Shown here: in pieces, positions 11,832-21,956 of the stretch | Numbering within the stretch: position 1 is the stretch's first letter | Layout of the letters: each line of letters opens with the position of its first letter | Origin: Phragmites australis | Taxonomy: Eukaryota > Streptophyta > Magnoliopsida > Poales > Poaceae | Direction of reading: 5' to 3' | Length of the DNA stretch: 64,000 nt | Assembly (NCBI RefSeq): GCF_958298935.1 | Contig: NC_084944.1 | Location: 18,321,679 to 18,385,678, forward strand | Made by a program: the position numbers and the translations under genes | Notes under the pieces: model-generated | The model's database searches: none | Told to the model about the DNA's origin: nothing | Seen by the model: only the letters and a program-made list of their open reading frames with translations

Positions 11832-14800
11832 TTTAACACCGTAAAATTCAATTTTGGCAATAATTTAAAATTTTGTTAGAAATTTAATAGGTGTTGCAAT
11901 TTTGTTCTTTAGAAGAAATTAATTTCTAAATTTAAATTGACATAGGTTATATAAGATTGTTGCATTCATGCCATCTTAGTTGCAATAGGGTTTTATGTGT
12001 GGAAAAAGTTTGCAAAAATTCGCTAGAAGTCGCTCGTTTAAACTCCTTTTAAAAATTGTTCAAAATCTAAAAAGAAAATCAAATTCGAAATTGGAAAATT
12101 GATCTCGGGCCGAATTCTCGCTCCGGCCCACTCCTTTTCTCTCCCCCCCCCCCCCCCCCTCTCTTTTTTTCTCTCCTCCCGAGCAGCCCGTGCCCTTTCT
12201 CAACGTCGGCCCGTTAAGGCTGAGCTGGCCTGCGCGCTTGGCCGAGCTGACCCCCTCCTTCCCTCTCGCCACCTTGCGGGCCCGCCCGAGTGCCGAGCCG
12301 CGCATCAAGCCGTTGCACGCCCCGAGCTGGCTCCCCTTCCTCTTCCTCCCGCCACCTGACCCCGACACCCCCAAATCTGTTGGCAGTTTCAAATCCGAGC
12401 CTCCCTGCGCCTTAATTCTCCAATCAAGTCACATGGCCGTGATCCCCTCCCTCCCCTCTCTTGATTTCGGCTGTTTCCCTTTTCAATCTCCCCTCTTAAG
12501 TATGGAAACTGATACTTTATTTCCAATTAGGGCCACCGGCCAATCCTTTCAAATTCGCCCTCTCCTCTCCCTCCCTCGGGTATATAAGCTCCCCATCGTC
12601 TCCGCTGTGAGGTTCCCCACCCGTTCCACCCTTTTTCCCTTTTGTTCACATGTGGAATCGAGCTTGCCGCCATCTCCGTCGTTGTCGCCGGTAAGGAGCT
12701 CACCGCCACCCAAATTGTCCTTGGCCGAACCATTTTTGACCTCGGTCTTGGCCTTTTTGGTGTCGCAGGACTTCAAGCTTCACGTCCTGGCACCTCTCAG
12801 GCCTTCTTCCAGAGCCGGACACTGCCACGTCGAGCTGGGAGCTCTACCAACCACCCTTCTCTGTCGCTGTCTTTCCTCGGACCTTCTCTGCCGTCGTGCA
12901 ACCTCGGTATAGACTCCCCTCGCCCTCCTCTTCATTTTGCGTCGTTCTCCGTCAAAAACCGTGGCCGGATGCGCACTCCGGCGCATCTCCAGCGATGCGT
13001 CGGGGACCTCGCCGCCAGTAGCCGCCGCCTGCCCCTATTTAGCACTGCCGGCCAAGCCCGATTAAAACCTGGCCGCCTGATCTCTTTCCAACGGCCCGGA
13101 TTGCATACCCTTTCACCGAATCATAATCGGTCCACCGTGGACCGTGGACAGGCCTGCAGGCCGTGGCCCATGGGTCCATGGACTTATTCTTTGAGTTTTT
13201 CCAATACAAAATAAAATAGGTTTTGATTTATGACGTCATAATCGAGGTTTTCCAGTATAAAATTAATTTGAGTTTTTCTAAAAATCAATTAAAACTTGCA
13301 GTTTAGCCCCTGGAACTTCAAAAGCTTAATACTTTTTGCTCGTAGCTCCGATTTGGGTGATTTTCGCGCCCAAAGTTCGTAGCAATGTGTAGAATCTTTT
13401 TATAGGGTTTTTACCTAGTTTTAGTGTTGTATGGTGTACTGTTCTTAGACTTTTTCCCTATGTGCTTTTTCCGGTGTATCACTTAGGAGGTGAGTAGTCT
13501 GGTAATCTTCAAGATCAAGCTTTTGAGGATTTTGAGCAACCCTTCACCAAAGGCAAGTGTCCTTGGGCATTTCGCCCCTGTTTTAGGATTCATGCATAGA
13601 TGTTTATCCTTCAAATGCATGCTTGTCTAATTTGAAATCCTACATTAGGGTTTACTAGTTTTTGAATGACTATTTCTTGTCCCTATTGTTAATTCATGAT
13701 ATAAATGGGTAGCATATGCTAGTGCAGTCATGGTTGGGAAAAATGTTAATATTGAATAATGATTATGCAACAAGAATTGGGAAGGGTAATTTTGTAGCAA
13801 TATGGTATAGGGATCCCAACAGAATGGTTGTTTGATGATGGTGCGGGAATGCACGTGTGCCAGTAGTGCACAGTTAGTCATGGTTGTTCCTGTGTGGGGT
13901 CCTAAGGACCGGTTCTTGAACATGTAACCATGTTATTTCGACACAACCACGAGGCCAATATGAGTACGGCCTGGCCAACTAACAAGCCACCCCTCTGATT
14001 CTATGGGCATCGTTGGACGGTTAAGTGGCACAAGAGGGGGCTTCTGCAGCGATGGAATTGTCTGTTAGCAGTGAAACCTCAGTGGGTGCCTGCACGTTAG
14101 TGGGAGCTTTATAAAGGCCTTGCAGTGAGACCCCGACTCCACATCCTAGAAGTGTGAAGCAACACGGGGATCATGACTCATGGGGAAAGCTGTGTAAACT
14201 CTGCAGAGTATCAAACTGATTGATTAGCCGTGCTCATGGACAAGACAGACAAGAGAGAACTTGGACTTCTTCGAGATTAGTTGGGATCAGGGTTGGTATG
14301 GTCGGTCGGGTAGCCAGGTGATGGAATTACTGGGTGAGTCTTGGTAGTCGAATGGAATCTGATGAGTCATTCCTTTTTATTATAGCTGAGTATTCACCTA
14401 GTAAATATGATGCCTCATGTTGATGTCATAGGTCATGGTTGCTTAGTGCAGTTAACCTGTGGCTATCCTTTCCTTGGCTTGAGCCCCATAGCATATTTTC
14501 CCTACACTTGCAGAGTACATTTTTTACTCACTCCTGTTGTCCCTCTTCTTGCATTCTACCTCTGTTCAAAAGCCATCTTTGACGCTGCAAACTTCGATGA
14601 GGACAACTTCGACCTGGAGTTGTTGTTCTTGTCTAGTGTGCCCTCGATCGATGCCTGTGGAAGATGGTGGCCCCGCTAGCTTTCGAGACCTCTTTTTAGT
14701 TCTACTGTGTTTTCTTTTAGACCCTCGAGTCCCTTTGTAATAAGTTATTTGTCATTGTAATTTTGGCACTGTAATGATACACTGATGATGTAGCACATGT

Positions 14801-14866
14801 ATGGAAACTTGATCCTGGCATACATGTGTGGTGCCCGATTTTGTTCCTTTAAAACTAGGTGTTACA
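11832..14866 (+). repeat. Tekay-A 3' LTR
   Basis: It is collinear with the 5' LTR (3122-6132). The first dinucleotide has decayed from TG to TT, and the end is GTTACA followed by the TSD tcaga. TATATAAGC at 12581-12589 is a TATA box in the position where the 5' copy reads taattaagc. Many scattered substitutions and small indels separate the copies, indicating an insertion clearly older than Tat-B. Confidence 0.9.
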
Positions 14867-15267
14867 TCAGATCATCTATTTGGGACTCTGAATGCCTCTG
14901 AGTTCTTAGGAGAGTCCTCGAGAAGGTGTTCCATCCAAGTAGAATTTCTGATTAGCCTGCAAATATCACCCCATCCCCTCAAGAGGATAGGGAGGAGAAG
15001 ACTTGTTACTTGTCAAGTTCGAAAGTTGGATCGTCGTAGCGGAGATTTTGGGCAGTGGTGAGAATCTTTTATTCGACAAGTTATCATGATTACAGTGAGA
15101 AAACGCGCGTGTGTGACAACGTGATGTGCCGAATTTGTTGGGTTACTGCTCCAACTGACCCACATGCGTCAGGCATTAAATGCGACATGACAGTAAAGTA
15201 GGAGATCATAGCCTCAAGACGTGCAACAACATCAGTCAAAGAACCATTTTCGAGAGCTGTCTCCCTG

Positions 15268-15275
15268 TATAAAAG
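15268..15275 (+). promoter_or_regulatory. TATA box of the Tat-A antisense gene
   Basis: TATAAAAG stands 118 bp before the ATG of the plus-strand gene inside Tat-A. Tat-B has TATAAAAG in the corresponding place (49713-49720), 159 bp before its antisense gene. The shared arrangement supports a real internal promoter that works against the direction of the LTR promoter. Confidence 0.6.
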
Positions 15276-15385
15276 CAGAGTGGGAGCCCACTTCATTGTT
15301 TACCTTCCATCACCTCTTTGTGTCACTTGGACATTTGCCTCCAAAAACACCCCAAAAATCCTCCTCCTCTAATTCCTCCACCGCC

Positions 15386-18060
15386 ATGGGCCGAAAGAAG
15401 ATCAAGAAAGAGAGCTCCTCAGCCAACAAGAGGACGAATGCGATCTCAGCCTAGCAAGAGTCTGAGATCACGAAGAGGGCCCTAGAGAAGGCAGCGCTCG
15501 ATGAGGTGATTCCTCCTTGGGCCCTAATGGCCTGGACACCAATGGAGGGGTAGACAATCCTGAGCCCGCACACTCACTGGATGGTGAATTTCCTTGATTT
15601 CTTCTACTGTACTTTCTACTTCCCCCTTCCAGTTTTTTTCTTGAGGTGCTTAACTTCTATGGCCTGGAACATATTCACCTCAATCCCAATTCCATCATCA
15701 TGTTGAGTGTATTCACACATTTTTGCAAGGCCTTCCTAGGTTTTCACCCGTCCTTCAACCTCTTCAGGTATTTTTACTTGTTGAAGGGGTTCTAGAACAA
15801 GGTGGTGGTAGCACTGGATTTCGGCCCCGGGAAGTCAAGTTAGCGAAGTACATTGATTTCGCCACAAAGAGATCCTGGTTGGGGTGGCACAAGAAGTGGT
15901 TCTATTGCTATCCCGGCCTACCAAACTTGCTTACCGGGCCTTCCGCTGTTCTCGAGGACTTCCTGGACCAAAGAGCTAGTGATGACCACATTCCACTAGA
16001 ATCTTATTAGAGAAATTCGACATCTGAAGGAGAGGAAGTTGACATCGTACGACGTCACTAGTGACTTCATCAAGCACCGCATGAGTCCCCTGAAGTTGAG
16101 GATCACTGGCGCCTGGCAATTTCAGGCTAAGATGGACCGAACCCAAGAAGGTGAGACAGGTACCTACCAATCCCGAGTAGCCACTTTAAAGGAACTATGA
16201 GCTTAGTCCTCACAATTTGTTATTGCCTGTCTTTCCCCACAGTGCTTTCACCAGAGGTGGCTGACAAGAATACTAAGCTCTTAATTGACGCAATCCCCTC
16301 TTCTAGCCACCTAGACATCCCAGTCCCCATCGTGGAGATGGATGCTGACACTCAAAGGACGATCATACCAGAAAGACTCTCATTTTTCTTTTATTCTATC
16401 TTTTTTCCAAGTAATTGTAACCATAACAATGGTTGCTGCAAATTTGCGAAGCTTCCCGGGCGTGGATAGCCTGGCCCGATGGTCGATAATGTGGGCGCTC
16501 TGGCTACAGACCCGAATAAGGTTCTGATCATAGGAAGCAGAGATCCGAGTGACAACAGTGGTGGTGGCACCATGTCACATCCCCCATCCCTTACCGACAG
16601 TGCAACGCTGGGCAAGGACAACTTCTTTGCGGAGGTTGACTCATCGGTGAGAGACTCCAAGCCACTAATGCCAGCCATATCAGCTCCCCCAGCCCTGTGG
16701 ACATAGCGCCAACGCCAGTCGCTGGAGATCCAATCCTGGCAATGGTCACTGGGGGTTCAGTCGCGATTCTATCACTTAGAGCCGAGGCCCTGACTTTGGT
16801 AAGTTAAGCATTTACTCATAGCCTTTGTAGCCACATTGTTTGACTTCGGGTGTGTTTATGCCCTGGTTTAGGACCGCGAGAAGGCGATCATTGTCATGGG
16901 TTCATCGGTAGTGCTCCCCTTGCCCCACTGGGATTAGTGATTGAAGAAGGCGTCCTCAAGAAGACGCTTAAGAGGGTGGTGCCCCTTCTGATCCTGGTAA
17001 AATGTTCCCTTATTAAGAAACAGTCAAGGTGAGCATTATTGAAGTGAATGTCTTTCCTATGTTAATTTGAGCACATCACTCAAATCCTTCTTCCTGCATG
17101 CTACTCAAAGCGCCACCTGGAGCCCCAAAGCCCCGACCTCTCCAGGCCCTAGTCATGACCTCCTCTGAGGGAGATGGGGGCAGGCCTAGTGATCCCTCTG
17201 TGTCAGTCGCTGATAGCCTGGAAAAGGATCTTTCGGTTCCCCAAGCGCTTCCCTCGAACCTGATGCACAGGCTACCCGAGGATCTAACTTGGAGGGAGAT
17301 CATTAAGGGTCTTCACAGTCATGATCTTGATAATGTCTTCATATCCTTCTTCATGGTAAGAGCTGCTACAAAACAACTGATTAGTCGGTGAAATGATAGG
17401 TATTGACCTGGGGTGTCATAGGTGTTCTCTTCATGGCTAAATCAGGTCCGCAAGGAGGCCCAGCAAGTGATTGCCTGAGTAGAGACACTCAAGGGGGAGG
17501 CTGTCGAATTATGTTAGCAACTCTCCTGAGTGATCGTTGAGAAGGAGAAGGTGAACGCCAAGTTGGAGGGCTGGATGAAGGGTAAGTCTCTGGTAACCCC
17601 AATGTGCCACTTCTTCACCTTGTCACTTTTAACACACTACTCTGTAGAGATTTTTGTGGCCCAGGAAGCCATGGCCCGAGAAGGGGCCAAATATCAGCCA
17701 CCCATCAACAACTCGTCGTGGCCCTCAACGTCTTCCATGAGGAACTTTCCTGGGTCAGGATCTAGGCGAGGATGACGACGATGGTGATGCCGCCAGGCTG
17801 GACACCTGAGTGACTAAGCTCACTGAGGAATATGGGGGGCTCCAATAGAAGGTGGTCGAGCACCTATCGAACCAGGTCAAGTAGAGTGTAGAGCAAGCAG
17901 TTGCCTTTGTGCTGGCCATACTGAAGGCCCACTACCCAGACATCAACATCAGCATTCTCTAGGAGAGCTTCGGGACGAGTCGGAGGAGTTGCCATCGCGG
18001 AAGGTGAAGGAGGTGACTGGGGTAGTCAAAGCTTTTGTGGACAAGATGGACTTCGGGCTT
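15386..18060 (+). pseudogene. Tat-A antisense gene (PF04195-like 'gypsy-type transposon' protein), multi-intron, decayed
   Basis: Translation from the ATG at 15386 gives MGRKKIKKESSSANKR. After stops it continues with a segment (about 15590-15800) collinear with the Tat-B protein: FFLEVLNFYGLEHIHLNP followed by a cysteine- and phenylalanine-rich run. This is the family Pfam calls Transposase_28, whose function is unknown. At least four GT-AG introns can be placed: 16151-16242, 16799-16871, 17356-17445 and 17582-17647. Downstream exons contain charged, coil-prone sequence (EKEKVNAKLEGWMKG). Several in-frame stops show it is dead. It runs opposite to gag-protease of the same element. Confidence 0.65.
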
Positions 18061-18934
18061 CAGCCCTGCCTTAAAACTTTTCCCTGCAGTCTGTAATAAG
18101 TAACATGGTAGATTTGTTAGACCTATAGGGATTTCCTGTCTTAAACGCTTTTTCGCATTCGATGGGAGTACTATGTGCTGGATGCATTTAACAACATATC
18201 ATGATTCCCTTACTCGCTTCTTCCTTTGATTAGTTCAAAATGCATTGATTACTAGTCAGAGCACTTATTATGACCAGCCTTAGGCCCACTTGAGTGGAAG
18301 GCATCATAGTCCACAGTCACTCGTGGAACCCGATAAGGGGCCTTTTTGCAACCCCGAGTATGCAAAGTAACATTCATTTCCTTCTTGTTAGAATTGGCTT
18401 TCAGGGGGTATATCATATGTCATCTTCGGTTTCTAGTACAAAGTACTTGTTAAGCTCCTGACTGTCTGTCCGGAAGTGTTTTTCTAGGTAGGCAGTTTAA
18501 ATAGAGAAAATGTAATAAAGCAAAGAGAACTATATTGACTTTTGGTCGAGAAAAGTTTTTTGCCGCCCAGGGTGCACGTTTGCGATGAAGGGCCCGAGAA
18601 GCGGCTTATCCCATTGTCAGGCATGTGGATCCACAGAGAGACAAGTAAGGCAGGGAAATAATTTAAATGACTTCCTAGGCAATATGATCTTTATTATTTC
18701 AAAGGTACTTTAGAACTTACACTTGGGACTTACAGAGCTTATTGACGACCCACAAGCTATTATAGACCTAATATCTTAAACCTAAATGACACAGACTAGA
18801 TTAAGCCGATAAGCAGTGACCCTTATTACTTCGGTGGCAGCGTAGGCGTTGTTATATAGGTTCCGTACTAGTTGTGGAACCAAGCCCCTGGGTTTTTGGG
18901 TTTGCATCTCAAGGCATTGTGGTCGCGGTCACGG
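18061..18934. other. Tat-A spacer between two convergent genes
   Basis: This is where Tat-B carries its spacer and then RT, RNase H and integrase. None of those enzymes is recognisable here in any frame. The stretch probably holds the 3' ends of both convergent transcripts; an AATAAAGAT on the minus strand (about 18687-18697) could serve as a polyadenylation signal for gag-protease. Confidence 0.5.
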
Positions 18935-21461
18935 CTAAGGCTTCTTGTCCGCCTTGATCCTTGAGCTCTTGGGTTCCTTGGTTGATTGGTGTTGAGCTAA
19001 AATGTCAAGACTCTTCTTGTTGAAATGGAGACCAGCCTTGGGGCAACCCCAGATTGTGATGACCCCCTCGTGTTTTGGGATCTTCACACATTGGTAAGCG
19101 TAATGCATGGCTACCATGAACTTGGCAAGAGTAGTTCTTCCCAAGATGGCGTTGTATGCCACCTCGAAGTCAACCACGTCAAACAGAATCTTTTCTATCC
19201 AGAAGTTGTCATGTTTTCCAAAGGTAACAGGGAGCGATATCTGGCTGATGGGACTGATCGAAGATCCAGGTACTATGCCATGGAAGGTTTGCATAACTGG
19301 CTTGATGTCAGATTGGGAAACCTGCATCGCTTCAAGTGTGCTAACGAGGAGGATGTTCAGGGAACTCCCTCCATCATTGAGCACTCAGGTGACCCTGCAG
19401 ATATTTCTTGTGTGCTTAACCACTATTGGGAAGTGGCCAGCCGTACAAAGTTCTTAGGGCAGTCGTCTAGGCCGAAGGATATATCAACATTTGTCCACTT
19501 GATGGCCTAGAGACCCTTGGAGATGGCAGCTAAGTCTCCCTGGCCACTATCTTGTATTGCCGCTTGGACTCATAGGACATGGAGCCACCGAACATGTGGT
19601 CGATCGTCCTCTCGTCTGGCTGAAAAGACATCAGGTCCAAGTCATTCTTACTACTATTGGTGCCGGTATCCCTACTCTGGGCTATGACCTAGGTCATGTT
19701 TCCTTTGGCTACTTTCTTGACCTCCGCTTTGACTATCTTCTTCCAAGGGCGGCACTAGTGGAGGTTGTGGTTGTCGACCTGATGAAGGTCGCACCAAGGC
19801 TTACCGTCACACTCTTGCCTCGGGAAGAACCGGAGCGCTTGTTTGGACAAGTGTCAAGTAGATCTACAAAAACTTCATCAAATTTAGCTTTCTTTTCCTA
19901 ACCTCCCTTGGTGTTATTCTTGCACTTACTCTTGACCGTGTCACTGTCGAGCTCAGGTTGAGGATGCTTGATGCCTTGAGCTTTTTCCTTGACGAAGATT
20001 AGCGCGTCTTTGGCCTTGGCAGACTTATCGACAATCTTCATAAGCTATTTGACCATCTCAGGCTCCTTTCTGGTGATATCTTCAACTCATCTCTTGCTCT
20101 TAACTCCCTGAGTGAACGCCAAGATGGCATCGTAGTCGCTGATCTTGGGGATGGTGTTCTGGGTGTTGCTAAAGCGGTGCATGAACTCGCATAAGGTTTC
20201 ATTCCCCATCCGCTCACTATGGTAGAGATCGTTTTTCGTGCCTGAGTGAGTGTACGTACCTTGGAAGTTAGCTCAGAATATATCGCAAAGCTGCTCCCAT
20301 GAGTAGATTATCCCTGGTGATAGATTAGTCAATTATGTCCTGGTTGCCCCTTCAAGGGCTATGGGGAGGTAATTCACCATTACCTTCTCATCCCCACCAG
20401 CCTCTTGGATAGTCGTGATATAGATCTAGAGGAACTCAATTAGATTTGTACTCCCATTGTACCTCTCGATTGTCCCGAGGTGAAACCTAGTCGGCCAGCT
20501 TATATTTCGTAGATTCAGAGAAAAGAACAATCATCCATTGATGGTGCCCTACTTGGTTCTAACAGCCTCAGGTGTTTTACTCATGGGGGTCAGGGATCAG
20601 CTCTAGCTTGAATGGCACCGGGATGTCCCCCGATCATACCGTCGAGGGACGAATGATGCCACCCCGGGTGTCCTCGGGAGTCTCCACTAATCGATGACCT
20701 CGCGCAAGTCGTTGATCAGATGACCTTTGACTGGCAAGGTCCTATGATGATTAGCTGCCCGGTTACCATCCTGGGATGCCTTATTCCGGGGATTACGCCT
20801 CTCAGAGTCTGACACTTCTTATGACAAGGCATTACGCGATCTTCCCTTATTAGAGCTTCTGAGTTTTCATAGATCTAAAGCGTTAAGCCCCTACTGATGA
20901 TCAAGAGATGGTAAGCCCTACACCTCGTTAAGGTTTAGGATCCGAGGAGGTGTGCCCAGCTGTTGTTGGTCATCACCTGAACCAGAGCAGGAGGGACCTG
21001 CACATTTGCAGGGTCATCATCATGATGGTCCAGATCATCACCCCCATCTCCGATGATGAAGACTTCTTGGGGGTAACCTCTGCTAGGGGAGGTGTCTAAA
21101 TCCATCATGGACCTTTATTGGATTACTCCGTATAGGTGCCTCGACAATCCATGTTTTCCGAGTTTGTGGGAGAGGACCTTGACTTCTGGTGAATAGGGCA
21201 TTCACCGTTGTCTTGGTAGCCAAGTGGTTCAAACTTGATGTCGTAGTCCTTTGCCCATTGATCTATAAATCGACTTACCTCATCTGTAGAATCATCGCTG
21301 GAAAGTTCTTCATCCATGTTCACCAAATCGATCGCTGGTTTGTCAGTGGGAGGGGTAAAGTTGTCATGAAACCCCTCATCCAAAAAATAGGTCCTTGATG
21401 CTGGCATAGTCGACGACATATTCTGTGTAGAATCTTCAACACCTATTGTCATGATCTCCAT
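18935..21461 (-). pseudogene. Tat-A gag-protease
   Basis: The frame starts at the first ATG after the 5' LTR (about 21461). The N-terminal part is acidic (NMDEELSSDDSTDEVSRF). The gag capsid region (about 20560-20020) is broken by stops but aligns with Tat-B gag, including FMHRFSNTQNTIPKISDYDAI against FIQRFSQVRNTIPRVAPYAV. The protease (19384-18935) is a clean open stretch: NDGGSSLNIL with the catalytic Asp, then YNAILGRTTLAKFM, ending KADKKP and a stop. The protease ends with its own terminus rather than running into RT, which supports a genuinely pol-less design. Confidence 0.75.
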
Positions 21462-21474
21462 GTACGGTGCCAAC

Positions 21475-21956
21475 TGTCGACGATTGGTGAACCGCTAATC
21501 TTATGAACTTGTAGAATAGATGAGGGATGCCTCGAGTGGATGAATCAAAGAAACATATAGAGGAGTTTTTAGACAGGTTCGGGCCTTCCTTAGGATAATA
21601 ATCCTACATCCTGTGTTTCTTGTATTGATCTGAGCTTATCACAAGGGGCTACGTGGCTAGCCTAGATAGATCTATCCTAGTTGGCGACTTCCTTGCTCGG
21701 CTTGTAGCTTGTAGAGAGACTTGTTCAACTTGTCTTTCGCAGGGTCACTAGGCTCCGTATATATAGGGGCGTACGTCCTTTGGAGTCTTCATTCCCATTC
21801 TTAGAGATAAATTCCTATTTTTACAAGATATCCTGGATTCCTACGGGTGATTTTCTTTCATCCAGTGATCTCCTTTTCGAAGATAGAGATATGCCCTGAG
21901 AATTACGGGAAACCCTGGAGTGCCTGGATATGGTAATTATCCAGTAGTCATCTTCA
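21475..21956 (-). repeat. Tat-A 5' LTR
   Basis: On the plus strand it runs TGTCGACG to CATCTTCA, followed by the TSD gcaat (21957-21961). The minus-strand TATA box is TATATATA at 21758-21765. A 15 bp motif (21571-21585) is identical to one in both Tat-B LTRs. The primer-binding-like sequence (TGGCACCG on the minus strand) lies just inside at about 21465-21473. Confidence 0.8.

Larger units (their letters stand above)
3122..14866 (+). mobile_element. Tekay-A: full-length but dead chromovirus (Ty3/gypsy, Tekay-type)
   Basis: Two LTRs of about 3.0 kb flank a 5.7 kb interior. The target-site duplication is exact: tcaga at 3117-3121 and 14867-14871. Order on the plus strand: 5' LTR, PBS, extra ORF, gag, PR, RT, RNase H, IN, chromodomain, PPT, 3' LTR. 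A chromodomain after integrase together with LTRs of this size is typical of the Tekay/Del clade. All frames carry stops and at least three frameshifts, so it is not autonomous. It landed inside Tat-A, between that element's 3' LTR and its antisense gene. Confidence 0.9.
2558..21956 (-). mobile_element. Tat-A: pol-less Tat-lineage Ty3/gypsy element, interrupted by Tekay-A
   Basis: LTRs of 421 bp (2558-2978) and 482 bp (21475-21956) begin TGTC on the plus strand and share most of their sequence. The 5 bp gcaat flanks both ends, with one extra t at the left. The element reads leftwards: 5' LTR, a primer-binding-like TGGCACCG, gag and protease (minus strand), then a gene on the plus strand, a polypurine tract, and the 3' LTR. 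No RT, RNase H or integrase is found between the protease (ends 18935) and the antisense gene (ends about 18060), so it could only have moved with proteins supplied by a relative. Tekay-A (3122-14866) sits inside it. About 7.6 kb is Tat-A's own sequence. It inserted into a LINE. Confidence 0.8.

Noticed and set aside
18935..19510. Plus-strand 161-residue frame at 19025-19510
   Set aside because: Antisense shadow of the Tat-A protease, whose minus-strand frame has the catalytic DGGSS motif.
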